From assembly GCA_947685225.1 (NCBI GenBank), contig CANTUV010000024.1, positions 27,980,001 through 28,044,000 on the forward strand: a stretch of DNA of 64,000 nucleotides, read 5' to 3'. Source of the DNA: Garcia nutans (taxonomy: Eukaryota; Streptophyta; Magnoliopsida; Malpighiales; Euphorbiaceae). The position numbers and the translations under genes are program-made. Positions 36,593-49,961 of this stretch are shown here, piece after piece (the first letter of the stretch is position 1; each line of letters begins with the position of its first letter). The notes beneath the pieces were generated by a model. The model searched no databases. It saw only the letters and a program-made list of their open reading frames with translations, and was not told the DNA's origin.

Positions 36593-36742
36593 CACTACCT
36601 ATATCTGCAAACACAGCACAATATGTCTCATCAAAGATCAGAAACTACCAGTGCCAAAGCATGTATCTTATTCAAAAACCATTTTTTAAAATCAAAATTT
36701 TCTTTTTCTTACAATTCACCTAGGTTGAGAATCTCAAACCTA

Positions 36743-36755
36743 GGCTCTGATACCA
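36743..36755 (-). other. Gypsy primer-binding site, tRNA-iMet type
   Basis: TGGTATCAGAGCC on the minus strand, seven bases after the LTR end; the standard plant initiator-Met PBS. Confidence 0.9.
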
Positions 36756-36762
36756 AAACAAC

Positions 36763-39281
36763 TGTAACACTCCCCTACACCGAATATACGCACACCAATA
36801 TGCCCACACACACAACACGCGATATACGTATACCGAATATAGGGGTGTCACGATCTATTTTAAAATAAACAAAACTTTAATCTTTAACATATATTCATTA
36901 TAAGTCAGTCCGAGTAAACTTAAAATATTTAAGTTGGATTATAAATAGTAATAGATAAAACATTCCTTCGTTAAGATACATATATAACATTAGTACCCAA
37001 AAGTTTATCCAAATTATTTGTTTAATAAGCAGCGAAAAATACATATGTATATATATATATATCAAAATCAAAGTTTACAAAATTATAGAATTATACATGC
37101 TTGGCAGTTCATCTCTGATCTTGAAGTCCAAATAATCAACACTTCACTAGGGATCACAAGCCTAGACTCAACTCGGTCTAGCTGAACTCTCCGGTTCTAC
37201 CCTGTCACTTGCGAGATGAACCACAATCACGCTAAGCCATAGGCTTAGTGGTACTAACCATGATGACAATATGCTTTAAATGTAATGCCAATGTCACACT
37301 TTCAAGCATTAGAAGCAATATTCAAGAATGCCATTTTTCATAACATTAAATCTCATCATGTTATTCATTTGTTTCATCATTCATAGTTCACAGTATAGCA
37401 AAGACAAACATGGGCCCAAAAGAACTAATATGTCATTCAAATTCCAGAGTTCCTGTTTTGGTTTAATAATCACATTTATCAAGCCCGTAGGCGTATCATT
37501 ATCACAATGAGAAACATCTCATATGTAACATCCCAACTAGGCTTCAAGGACTAGGCCCAGCCAAGCTTCAAGGGGAGCTCAGCATCAACCCAACTTGGCT
37601 TCAAGGACCAAGCCTAACCCAGCTTCAAGGGATTGTTACTTTTAGGCATGCCACCAACAACAAAACTCTAAAAATTGAATAACACATTAGGCACACAATT
37701 CTTTTATTATTTCATTATCAATTCAATTCTCATTTTCTCATAATCATCTAGGCACAATGCCTCAATATTTCATTTACATCATTATAGCCAACATCAATGG
37801 TTTCACATTTCATTATTTCATTGCACATCACAACTTACATTGTTCATATATTTTGAATCCTCAACATATAATTCACATAATGCACATAATACAAATCATT
37901 GCACTATTCTCATATATCAACAATATAATAGGTAACCTAACACATTTTCCAACCAAATGTGTTAAGTTCTAGAATCATGTAAATGCATCCAATAATGTAG
38001 GGTTTGTACTTACCTCAAGAGCGACTCACACCAATCTAACAACCTCCTCCAAGAAACCTTCAACACTTGGATTAGGGCAACTCAAACTCTTCAAAACCTA
38101 ATCCAAAGGTGATTACACATAAGAAATAAGAACAAGAGCTAATTAGGGCAAACTCTACATATGACATGCTCAACAACACGGGCGTGTCCCTGATCGTGCC
38201 CTAAACTCACATCACAGAAGCTTTGACAAGCTCAATGACATGGGCGTGTCACTGGTCGTGTCAATCCACCAATAACACAGTAGCTATGACACGCTCAGTG
38301 ACATGGGCATGTCACTGGACGTGTCAATACTACTCCAACATAGAAGCTGTGACACGCTCAGTGACATGGGTGTGTCACTGCTTGTGTCACTCATCCAGAA
38401 AATAGAACCAACGACACATCCAAAGACTTGGTCGTGCTCATGGGCGTGTTAGGCCAAAAATCCTGATTCCGATACCAACAACACCACATCCAACAAACAA
38501 CTTACTTAACCCTTTTCCACTCCAAACAATCTTACCCAAAACCATCAATAGCTAATAAACTTGCATAAACACCAAAACAACTCAATACATACATCAAAAC
38601 ACAATCACAATCATCATCACAACTCAACATATACACAATCCATAACACTTTCTTTCCATCACCAAACTTAACATTTCCTTCAAACCAACCCCAAAATCAA
38701 AGCCAAATAGACAACACAATCTCAAACACATCAAAATTAACCATACACATGTCATCAACAATCATTCACCAAACTCAATTCACAAACTCAAAAGAAAACC
38801 AAAGAATCAAGTTAGAAAACTTACCAAAAGTGATAAAAACCCTTCAAACTCCAACTTGATCTCTTAAAACACCTTCAAATCTTAAGTTTGGAAGAACAAA
38901 ATCTCTCTTTCCCCCTTACTATGGAGATGGCCGGCCAAGCACAAGAAGAAAGAAGAAGAAAAAGATGAAAAAAATGAAAGTCAATCACTCACTTGTTTCT
39001 TAACCACAAGATATCCACCTTTAATTTTCCACCAAGCAAATAAATATAATAAAATATTATAAATATCCTCTTCCACATAATTTAATTTCATTTTAAAATA
39101 ATCACAATATCCCCTTTGACCATTAATAAGTTGACTTGTATATGTTGTATATATCTCCATATATACAACATATACACACTTCTCTTATCTCTACATCCTT
39201 TATACATACTTCAAAATCATTTAATCCAATTACAACAATAAACATTTCCAAAAATTTTAGGGTATAGTTTGGGATATTACA
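36763..39281 (-). repeat. Gypsy 5' LTR (2,519 bp)
   Basis: Minus-strand start TGTAATATCCCAAAC at 39281, end GGGGAGTGTTACA at 36763. It shares short colinear blocks with LTR-A (for example around 37380-37470 against 39370-39460) and contains a tandem array at 38165-38460. Confidence 0.85.
38165..38460. repeat. Tandem array with palindromic core in the gypsy LTR
   Basis: Four to five imperfect units of about 60 bp. Each contains GTGACATGGGCGTGTCAC or a close variant, an almost perfect palindrome, plus GACACGCTCA upstream. Confidence 0.85.
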
Positions 39282-41685
39282 GATGTCACATCATTCTACT
39301 TTCTTATATTTTTCAAATATTTCATAATCACAACTCATAGCATTATATTGCTCAATTGTATCACAATTCATAATTCACATTAAAGCAAAGACAAGCATGG
39401 GCCCAAAAAGGATCTAATATGCTATTCAAATTTCAGAGTTATTGCTTTGGTCCATAATGACACCATGTGTCTAGCCCCGTAGGCAATATATCCATGGATA
39501 ATGTAACAGCCCCAGTCTCTTGGACCTCAACCCGGCTAAACCCTTAGGCCCTAGTATCTTGGTTCTCAACCCGGCTAGACTGCTACAGTTTTTGAGGCTT
39601 ACGACCCAGTATTTTTACCCCTAAAAACATCATATTTATCAGCTGCCTAGCTTACGACCCAGTCTTTTCATCATTCCGGCATTTAGCCCGTAGGCAATCA
39701 TAGGCATGCAACCAAACCCAGAACTTTAAAAATTGAATAACATACTAGGCACACAATTTATTCATATTTCTCATTATCAAATTCTTTCATAATTCCTTTA
39801 TCAAAACTTTTCTCATTTTTCTCATGATGGCACATTGCCTTATTATATCATCTTTTTCTCATTTTTTTATTTATTCATTTTTCTCATTATTAATCTCTTT
39901 AACATTGTCACATATTCGATCTAGGCATATTGCCTTATTTTCACTTTTTTTTTCTCATTTTTCTCATTTTTCACATCTTTCTCATTTTTCTCACTTTTCT
40001 CACTTTTCTCATTTTTATCAATATCAATTCATTTCATTATTCCACATATCTCATTTTTGCATTCACAACACATTACCCAATTACTTTGGGTATTTTCACA
40101 TAATATACATATTTCACATTCTACACAATTTAGCCATTATCAATGGCTTTTCACAATGCATTCAACACATATATGACATTACAAATGTCATAGCACATTA
40201 TTCATACTCAATCAATGAACCAAGTAACTTAACATATTTTCCAACCAAAATGTGTTAAGCCCAAATGTCATGCAAATATAAACAATATATTCAAAGTTTG
40301 TACATACCTCCACTAGCAACCCAAAGCAAGCTTAACACAACCTCCAATCATATCCTTCCAACTTGCCCTTCACCACTTAAATGAAGCAAATCAACCTCCC
40401 TCAATGCCTATACCAAATGTGATCATACATAATCATTTAATATCACATTCTAAGGTATTCTCAACATCCAACCATAATTAAACATCACTCTAAACCAAAT
40501 CCCAAAATTAAGCTTCACCTCATTTTAACTTTGAAAAACCATATCAAAACATTTAAATTAGTGTTTTAAGTTTATTAATATCATTAGAAATATGTTTTAG
40601 CATGTTTAAACCAATTATATTAATTAACCACATGCTTATGCTCAAAACCCTAAAATGACATAACCTTCACCGTTGAAGGATCTTCATTCCAACTCAATCC
40701 AATTATCATTTCAATCTTATTTCCACCACTTATATCATTAAATACATGATTTAAGCATTAAAATCAAACAATTAATCATTCTTTGAAAATTCACTTTTCC
40801 AAAACCCTAAATCAATACTACCATCTTCAAACTCTATCCAAACTTAACTAAATCCATCATTTGATTTTAAAATCCTTGTTTATGCATCAAAAAAAACACA
40901 TTTGGAACTAATTTACACAATTAAAACTCATGATTTCAAAAACTCAAATGTTCCATAACCCTAAATTCTCTCTCTTCACCAAACTCAACTTAAATTCAAC
41001 CATTTCTTAAATCTAACCTTAAAATCATTGTTAATCACTTAAAATAACTTCATCTATATCCAAATAGATAATTAAATCTTAGAAATTTAAAGACCTAAAA
41101 CACACATATTCAAACTTTAATGGAAATCCAAAGAAAAGTGAGTAAACTTACTAATTAAAGAAGAAAACCTTTAAAATATACTTGAAACTTTGTAAATATT
41201 TCAATTAAATGAGTTTGGAAGAAGCAAATCCCTCTCTTGAAGCCATGAAAGTCGTCCTTGAAGGAAAGAAGAAGAAGAAGATGAAAAAATAATAATTTTC
41301 TCTTTCCTTCCACTTACATTTTCAACCTTATATATTATTATTATTTTAATATATTTTTAATTAATTAATTATTTAATTAATTAATTAAAATCCCAAAATA
41401 TTATCTTCCATCTAAAATTATTTATTTTTGAATTATGTTATTAATTTTAAATTTCTAAGATTTAATTACCAAAATACCCTTTTACTTTGACTTTTCTTTT
41501 AAAAAGTGTTGACTTTTATATGTTATATATATTTTACATATATATCACGTATATATTCCACTTTTTCACTTAAAATTCCTTCATTTTTCATTTAAAACTA
41601 TTAATTTAATTTATCCATTTAAATTATAATGTATTTTATTAAATTTCCAAAAATTAGAATTTTTCAAAAAATTTGGAATATTACA
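39282..41685 (-). mobile_element. LTR-A copy 2 (2,404 bp), without the hAT and Copia-1 insertions
   Basis: Minus-strand start TGTAATATTCC at 41685. It aligns with LTR-A copy 1 from about position 43 onward. It has the uninterrupted hAT target (39503-39510) and Copia-1 target (about 41409-41430). Its other end is cut by the gypsy LTR at 39281. The open frame around 39824-40258 is TTTTTCTCA-type low-complexity sequence, not a gene. Confidence 0.8.
39503..39510. other. Empty target site corresponding to the hAT insertion
   Basis: A single GTAACAGC joins ATAAT directly to CCCAGTCTCTTGG, as in LTR-A copy 1 without the 3.4-kb element. Confidence 0.9.
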
Positions 41686-41864
41686 CATTTGCACAAGTAA
41701 TGTGTATCTTATATATACATCAAATGTATTTTATATGTGTATTAAATTTATTAAGTATGTAATTTATTAATCCAACATATACAATTAATATACCATATGT
41801 ATATGTTATATATACTCTACATATATATATTGAGTATATATAAAATTTTATATCTCCAAAATAA

Positions 41865-42760
41865 CGAATGTGACAACATCATTCCTTCCCCCCTCAAAAA
41901 GAATTTATCCTTGAATCATCATCTTCAAAATCAAAAGGAGACAAATCAATAACGTTAAAGATAATATTAACATTATATTCACCCAGCAAATGCAAGGCAC
42001 TGTCATTGATGCACTCTACAACTAGGAATGGACCATCTCCTCTTGAGTGAAGCTTAAATTTTCTATGGTTAGGAAACCTTTCCTTTTTTTATATGCATCC
42101 AAACCTATTCACCTAGTTCAAAAGATAAGTTTATTTTTCTCCTTGTTGACTTGGTTTGCAACTTGTTGGTTCCTCCTCTCAATATTAGTCTTCACTTCAA
42201 CATGGATTTTTGATCTTTACCAATTCTGCCTTCTTTTTGCCATCCAAGTTAGACCTTTTACCACAAGGTAAAATAACTAGATGAAAAGAGATTAGAGGAT
42301 TAAAACCATAAATAACTTCAAAAAGAGAAAATCTTGTGGTAGAATGTATAACATAGTTATATGCAAATTCAACAAAAGGTATATATTCTTCCCAATTTTT
42401 CAAGTTCTTTTTTATTATTGCATGCAACAAAGTTTCTAGTATTTTATTAATAACCTCAGTTTGTCCGTCTGTAACAAATGGTAGAAAACAAAAGTTTAGT
42501 ATCTAGCTTACTATATAAAACTTTCCAGAAATAACTAGAGAACTTTGCATCCCTATCACTAACAATAGTCTAAGGAACGTGATGTAATTTTATACTTATT
42601 TAAAGAATAAATGTGCAACGTGTGTGGCATTATTCATTTTATTACAAAGTATAAAGCGAGCCATTTTAGAAAAACAATCGACAAAGATAGTCTCTACCTC
42701 CTAGACCTAAGCAAACCTAATACAAAATTCATAGAAATATCAACTAAAAGTTTATTAGGT
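41865..42760 (-). pseudogene. Chromovirus integrase and C-terminal fragment
   Basis: Degenerate pol 3' end on the minus strand. The integrase core can be followed in several frames: FVDCFSKMARFILCNK, TIVSDRDAKFSSYFWK (about 42520-42570), then YIPFVEFAYN and FEVIYGFNPL (42290-42380), the GPFLVVECINDSALHL chromodomain-proximal region, and DDDSRINSF near the end. A purine tract, GAGGGGGGAAGGAATGA, follows and would be the polypurine tract. Many stops. Its lineage differs from the gypsy at 33547-39281; it resembles Reina/CRM-type chromoviruses. Confidence 0.8.
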
Positions 42761-44610
42761 TAAAGTTGGCAAGGGCCAAAATTTTTTATGTTAAAGACCT
42801 AATGATCATTTGAATTTTTTTAAAAAATTCAAATAAAGTCTTACGGTATTTTTTGTCAACAAAACATATATAATTGGCTGATTTTTCTCATTTTTACACC
42901 TGATTACTCATTGAAAGAGCAATTAGAACAATCTAATCAGGGTTGCCTTTTATATATATGCTAAAACATATAATGGTAAACTACATTTTTTTAAAATAAT
43001 TATATAATTTATTACTTTTCTTTATTTTATAATATAATTTTATTGATCAACATTATGCATTTCAATAAGATAAAAGAGATTCATTAACAAACAACAAAAA
43101 TAAAAATAATTATATTGGCCAATATATCACCACGAGGACTTACTTGAGATTTGAAAAAAAAAAAAAAAAAAAAACGAGGAATGATTTGGCCTTTCACCCC
43201 AACTTTTTTGTTGGGTCTGAAGTTGCAGCAGATTCATAACCCGTTTAGAATCACTATATTGTTGGACTTGTATGTTCTCAGTCATTAGGAAGGCTATGAA
43301 TAATTAGGTTTTAGATTTGCAAGTACAGTATTATCCTATAAATCCTCAATACATGGTTTTATAAATTCATTATATCAATTTATCGAATAATTATATGCTA
43401 CAACTGTTGTAGCAATAAATGCCTACAACGGATCAATGAGATTTTTACACGTAGATTAAATGCCTACAACGTACTATAATTATTCCAATTTATCAGTCAA
43501 TTTCTGTTCCATGTTTGTATAACCATTTCTATAATTGATGACGTGGCATGATATCTGCCCTTTTGACTGAGACTCCTTATAATTTAAATATCAAATCCCT
43601 GAAAGACATTTCCGAATTGATTGACAACATTTTGCTTTTTATATACCAAAAAGTTATGAATTCCATATGGTTTTTATTTTTTTTATTTTAGATTTTTTTT
43701 AAAGAAAAAAATAAAAGGTATTTAGTAATCTAATTGAGTTTTAGATTTTTTTTTAAATAAGAAACAGTTTTGGATAAATATAAAATTCATAAAACATGAT
43801 TTAAGATTTTGATTTTAAGAAGAGATATATATTAGTATTTTTTTTTCTTTTCCTACTATTTTTTTATTTTTTTTCTCTTTTATTTATTTATTTTAAATTC
43901 AATTATAAAATTAGAGGTCGGTTTTTTAAAAATTTATTTTCTTTATTTTTTAATAATTTCATTTTATTTTCATACTTATTTATAATATTTAATTAATATT
44001 ATGATATATTATTAGAATAAATAATATAATTTTTTAATAGGTGAATAAAATGTGAATTTGTGTATGTATAATAAAAAATTATGATATAAACTTTAAAAAT
44101 ATAAAACAAGTTTTTAAAAAATATAAAAAAAAATTTTAAAAATATAAAAAAAATTGAAAATATTTTTTTATTTAAAAAAAAAACTTATAACATAAATTAT
44201 TAGATCTAGGCAAGTTTACTCACCAACTTCATAGTTGAAAGTTGATCTCATTTTGAAATCTATATAACTGAAGTTATATTATTTTATTGCATGATTTCTC
44301 ATCAACCTTGCATTACAAATACCGAAAGATCTTAGATATTAAAATGATCTAAATGTTTGGTCTTCATTAATTTGCGTAAAATAATTTAGGATTAATAATA
44401 TAATATAATATTTAACAAAAATAAATAAATCAAAGTTGAATTGTGGAAGATGACAACACGTACACACATTACATAATAATAATTGCACGAGTGGGCACTG
44501 ATACTAATTCCGATTTCGGACTCAGCTGTGTGCGTTTCCTGCTACAGAACAAAGAATATTAATATTAATATACTAATTAAAGAGTGCTTAGAAACAAAGC
44601 ACAGAAACAC
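42761..44610. other. AT-rich intergenic stretch, no gene seen
   Basis: Long A/T runs (poly-A near 43156-43176), no domain in any frame. Confidence 0.5.
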
Positions 44611-44617
44611 AGCAGAT

Positions 44618-45170
44618 ATAATGGAATTAATTAGACTTGATTATGTGGAGAATCGATGTTGTATAACAATTTTTTTTTTATTAAGCTAGTGATTTCCATG
44701 CAAAAAACCATTTTTCAAGTGACATCTATGCTGGACACTATCCAAATTGGAAAAACCACTTCTGTTTAAAGTTAATTAATTAACAATTCTCAAAGAAAAA
44801 AATATTTAATTAATTAACTATATATGTAATCACGTTAATGATTATTTTTTAAATAAAATAAAGAATTTAGCTATTGAACTTATGAATTCATTTATGATTG
44901 TATAAAAGTTTATTGCTAAATGAAAATTTTTCCTTCCAATGTTTAAAAAAAAAAATCAACCCACTAAACAAAATTGAGTTGGTATGTCTTCTATTTAAGT
45001 AAAGGTGGCAAATTCTAATCAATTCAAAATTACATTCAAATTTTGACCGCTTAAATTTAATATGCAACATATTTAAATTAGTGTATAACTCAAAATAATT
45101 TGAATTTAAATGACTATGACCTAGAAATTCAATGACATACAATATATGATATGCTTCATACGATATATAA
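44618..45170. repeat. Direct duplication, copy 1
   Basis: Aligns with 45762-46340. Shared landmarks are CAAGTGACATCTATG, CTATCCAAATTGGAAAAA, GAATTTAGCTATTGAACTT and AATTTAAATGACCA/T in the same order, with many differences. Confidence 0.75.
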
Positions 45171-45651
45171 TTTTAAAAAAATGTTTTTAAATAAATTTCA
45201 AGTGCTAAAAATTTTATATAATATTAAAAATAAATTTTTATTATTGGACACCTAATTTAATTCAATCTTATTTACTTTTTCATCTTTATTCAGTATTAGT
45301 TTTACATTCTTTATGGATATTTGATTGAATACTTTATTTAATTTAAGAGTTCAAAATATTTTTTAAAATACTTATGTCATGATTAATTAATCTTATATAT
45401 TATTTTTTTAATTTGAAAAATTATATATGAAATTATTTTTTTTCAAAATATTTTTTTAAGAAAAATAATACGTAGATATATGACTCGCATTAAAATTCAC
45501 AAAAATAATAATAAGTTGCAAATACTGAATCCAATTTATTTGCAACTTAAATAATTCAATCCTAATCTGTCTAAAAAATTACACAGAAAATGGCTTGCAT
45601 TTATAATAACTCAATCCAATTGTCATCTCATATTTAAGCTGAAAATGATAG

Positions 45652-45652
<1 letters not shown>

Positions 45653-45739
<87 letters not shown>
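45653..45739. repeat. (ATT)n microsatellite, about 29 units
   Basis: Uninterrupted TTA/ATT repeat between the two duplication copies. Confidence 0.95.
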
Positions 45740-45740
<1 letters not shown>

Positions 45741-45761
45741 ACCTCTAGTTTTGACTTAAAT

Positions 45762-46340
45762 AAATTAGACTCGAATATGTGGTGAATCAATGTTGCATAA
45801 TCATTTTTAATGAGGCTAGCGATTTTCGTGCAAAACTGAAAAGACCATGTTTCAAGTGACATCTATGCCGGACTCTATCCAAATTGGAAAAAGTATGTTT
45901 CTTGCTCCTAAAATTACATAATTAACAATTCTCAAAAAAGTTAATTAATTAACTATATAATCAAATTAACAATTTTTTTAGCTAAAAGAGAGAATTTAGC
46001 TATTGAACTTAATTATGAATCCATGTACAATGTTTTTTTTTTTTTGGAACATTAATCCATGTACAATTATATCAAAGTATATTGCCAAATCATAAGTCCC
46101 CTCCCTTAAAAAATAAACTAGTTTAGCCCACAAATAAATAAGTGAATTGGAATAATTTATATTTTAAGTAAAGATGACAAATTTTAACCTAACTTGTAAA
46201 TCTTATTCGAATTTGATCAGTTAAATTGGACCTGCCACTTGCTCAAATTAATATATAACTCAAAACAATTTAAATTTAAATGACCAGCAATCAAATTCAA
46301 AATTTGACAGACAATATAATCTGCGTTATACTATATACAA
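45762..46340. repeat. Direct duplication, copy 2
   Basis: The partner of 44618-45170. The sequence just left of it (45610-45755) also resembles 48405-48490, so parts of this block exist three times. Confidence 0.75.
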
Positions 46341-47620
46341 TTAAAATATAATATAATATTTTTATCATTACGTACATCTAATTTTATTTATAATACTTTG
46401 TTTAGTTTGAGAGTTAAAGTTTATCTTTTCTAATACTTATATATCTTATTTTATTATAAATTACATATAAGAAATTAATTTCAAAATATTTTTTTCTTTC
46501 TAAAGAAAAACATTACTCGTTTTGAAATTCAGAAATCTAATAAAAAGTTAAATATATTTCCCGTTCAACTAATATGACTATTAGATATCTTAGTAAATTT
46601 TGATAAATTTAAACTTTTTAGTTTCTGAGATGTTTTTATATTGTAATTGACTTTTTTTTTTATTTCTTCTGGGACATTCACAAAAGTACCTTAAAAATAA
46701 ATTTTATTTTCAAAAACACTATACCTATAAAAAAGAGTTTCAAAAATATTAAAATCAATAAAAATTCTAACATGAACTTAGTTCATGTCATTATTCATTG
46801 ACTAGACCAATTATAAATCATAATTTTAAATTAAAAATTAATTAAAATTCTTTTTTTAAAATATTATAATTTAAATTATAATTTCTGGTTAATTTATTCT
46901 GTAAATAAGGACATGGACCGGGTCCATTATAAAATTTTTCTTAAAATTAATCATTTTTTTTAAATAGTCTACTTCTCACTAAAATAAAGTTTTTTTAAAA
47001 AAAAATTATCTCATCTCTCATTTCAAGCAATATTTTACTATAATTTTTATTTTTTAAAACTTTATAATTAAATAAATATATTTTAATAAAATAATAAAAG
47101 TTAATATTTAAAATTATATTTTCATCAACATATAAAATGTAATAATTTTTTATAAAAGAAAATTTTTAATTTTCATTACAAATAAGAAATAACATTAACA
47201 AAATAAAAAAAAAGTAAAATATATAAAAATATATTAATAAAAATTATTAAATTTATTTTAAAATAAATTTTGATATATTATACAAATAAAATACCTAAAA
47301 AAATATTAATTTTATTGTGTAGGTATTGATGTATTTATATGTATGTTATGTATATATTGTATATATTATATTTATATTATGTATTTATTATATATATTGA
47401 ATGTACGATATTATGTTGATGTTATGTGCATATAAAATTAAATAAATATTAAATAAATTACGTAAATGTTGTGTAGAAAAAATATATCATTACAATAAAA
47501 AAATAATTTGTTGACTTTTTTTAGGGTTAAAATTAAAAAACATCGGCCCTTCAATTTTTGTAAACTCATGGGCGGACGTTTTCAGATTGTGTTGGCAATG
47601 TGCATCTGCCCAAATTAAAA
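46341..47620. other. AT-rich intergenic stretch, no gene seen
   Basis: Mostly long A/T runs. No coding or RNA feature recognised. Confidence 0.5.
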
Positions 47621-47633
47621 TCCCATCCTTCTA

Positions 47634-47805
47634 TTTATAAACGTATCAATATACAAATCTACGAATAACTCTTGTTCTTCTATCATGTACAAATCTCATG
47701 CTTTCAACTCATTTCCATCAATCTCTCCATCTCCTTTCCATCAACAAGCTCAATAGAGAGAATTAAATTAGTGAGAAATCAGTTGGATCGATGTTCTCTT
47801 TCCAG
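47634..47805 (+). promoter_or_regulatory. Orphan promoter and first-exon-like stretch
   Basis: CTATTTATAAACG (TATA-like, about 47631-47643) is followed by a C/T-rich leader, then ATG at about 47791 with ATGTTCTCTTTCCAG|GTATGTG, which reads as a five-codon exon (MFSFQ) with a strong splice donor. No coding exon can be recognised downstream, so this may be a severed gene start or chance. Confidence 0.3.
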
Positions 47806-48278
47806 GTATGTGAAAATTTATTTAGATTGAAAATTTTAGGTTTTTATTAAAAATTCGATTTTAATCTATTCAGATTTTGAGAGTTTTTGACAATGAACTT
47901 AACACAATTTCTTAATCAGCATTATCATAACCTAGCATTGCACATTGATTGTTTGAGTTACTAATTTATAGTAGTGGTTATTTATAAAAATATATGTATA
48001 TATATATGTTTGGTATATATTATTTATATGTCATTACTTGTTGTGTATGTATTTTATATATATTGTGTATATATTTATATTATATATATTGAGAATATAA
48101 GAAAAAATTATTTATGAATTAAAAATGTATAAATATAAAACAAAAAATACTGTTGAGAAAGTGTAAAAATGAGAAAAAAAAAAAAAGGGCCGCACCATAG
48201 AAAGGGATCGTACTTTATGAAGGTGGGACACCAAGCACAGTATGTAGTGTAAATTCCTTTTCTTTTTTTTCTTTTTCT

Positions 48279-48366
48279 TAATTTGGCGCATTCAAGACCA
48301 CTTGCTCCCCTTGTACAAATTTTAATTTGGCGCATTCAAGACCATTTGCTCCCCTTGTACAAAAGG
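48279..48366. repeat. 44-bp tandem duplication
   Basis: Two near-identical copies of a unit starting TAATTTGGCGCATTCAAGAC, with one base change in the shared core. Confidence 0.9.
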
Positions 48367-48489
48367 GTCAAATTTTATTTTATTTTGAGTCGATCAACTG
48401 CTCAAGCCAATTATCACCTCATATTTAAGTTGAATCATAAATATGATTGCTTTATTATTATTAAGAAATCTTTAATTTTGACTTAAAAA

Positions 48490-49630
48490 ATTATTTCTTA
48501 TTAAATTAAAAATAAATTAGAAATTTTCCTCATTTACAATCTTGTAGTTTCAATGTTGATTCTGTTTTTTGTTGGATCAAATATGTCGATTTAATATAAT
48601 TCATAATAATATTTTACTGTTAAAAAACAATAAATTAACTATTCAATTGGGTATTTTACTGCAACTCAAAAAAGAGAAAAAATATAGAGGAAATTATATT
48701 ATATAGCATATTTTTTAATTAGTTTTAAAATATTTTTTTAGTATATTTTTGATATACCAAATATGTATTTAATACATATATATTTGAAAATAGAGTATAT
48801 TTTTATTATTCTAAATAGATATCAAAAATATACTACTAAAAAGGGATATTTTTGAAAATAAAAGATGAAAAAGTATTTTTGAAATAGAAAAAGAAAAGTT
48901 GTATTTTTTAAAATATTTTTATTTTTTTAGTGTATTTTGAAGAAATTCCAAAAATACATGTTAGTCAATGATTAGTCCATTTGTGCCTGTTACATTTTCA
49001 AATCCAGCCAGATACAAAATAATTGTAAGCTAATTGATATATCAGAGACACCAATCACTGGAATGAATATGACTTGCACCATATGGACTAGTGTTCTCCA
49101 CTTAGTTCTTATTTTCTATAATTAATTTGGAGAAGGGAAGAGGCAAGCTTTATAAAGCTATAATGATTGAATATATACAATGTACTATTGTATATGAAAA
49201 ATAATTAATGCCAATATAAAAAAAATAATCAGATTCATGACAATGAACTTTTAAGTTGAGTGGTATACTTTTTTAATGCCTCGTGTCCTTTGAAATGCTC
49301 ATAACATTCAAGTTGGAAGCTACCCATGCATGACGCCAATTCTGAAAAATGGACAAATCATGTTAATCGTCAAATCTTTTTATTGCTGAGTAAAGATAAA
49401 GACAGATTTTTTAGAATTAATTTTCAAATTTTTAATGAGAATCAGTAATCAGATATTTATTTGTAACACTACAATTTAATTTCTTTAAAGAATCAAAGAT
49501 GGATTATACTTTAGCATTGTAACAAAGCAAAGTTGAAATACATATACCTGAAGATAAAAGTTTGATTAATAATCTTGGATTCAAATTTTAAGGAAAAGAG
49601 ATCAGTTAAATGTGTATGTACGTGTGATTA
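48490..49630. other. AT-rich intergenic stretch, no gene seen
   Basis: No coding or RNA feature recognised. Confidence 0.5.
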
Positions 49631-49635
49631 TATAT

Positions 49636-49961
49636 TGTTGGAAACAACCAATGAAAGAAAGAAGAAGAATGGGCAATAATCTCACATCAAAAGTTGAAAT
49701 AAGAGAAATGACCAGATAAAAATTGAGGAGCCAAGTCCAAAAGCCTTAAGGCATTTTGAACAAATCAACACACTCTTCAATGGTCTAATTCAAGTTCATA
49801 AGCCCAATTCAAATCAACACACTCTAAAATTCAAATACTAGCCCACATCAAATGCCAACACTCTAATATCATAAAAGTTACAAATACAAGCCCACATCAA
49901 ATACTAATATCATATCATAAAAATTTAATCAACTTGGACCGGGCCCATCAAAACTCTAACA
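49636..49961 (+). repeat. TRIM 5' LTR
   Basis: Starts TGTTGGAAACAACC and ends AACTCTAACA; it adjoins the PBS directly. Confidence 0.93.

Larger units (their letters stand above)
33547..39281 (-). mobile_element. Truncated Ty3/gypsy element (probable Tekay/Del chromovirus)
   Basis: On the minus strand: 5' LTR (39281 to 36763), PBS, gag with two zinc knuckles, protease, RT and the start of RNase H, then an abrupt end at LTR-S inside the tether after KDYDC. Integrase and the 3' LTR are missing. Large LTRs with TGTAA...TTACA ends and the gag/RT sequence type suggest the Tekay (Del) lineage. It abuts LTR-A copy 2 at 39282, into which it was probably inserted. Confidence 0.85.

Noticed and set aside
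36743..36755. GGCTCTGATACCA here and at 63282-63294 (and its complement at 49962-49974) as tRNA gene fragments
   Set aside because: Each lies 0-7 bases from an LTR border and is the primer-binding site.
42761..43216. Possible MITE with AAAGTTGG...GGCCAAA inverted ends and imperfect 9-bp flanks (TTATTAGGT and TTGTTGGGT)
   Set aside because: The flanks match at only 7 of 9, the inverted match is short, and the chromovirus integrase that stops at the left border does not resume at the right border.
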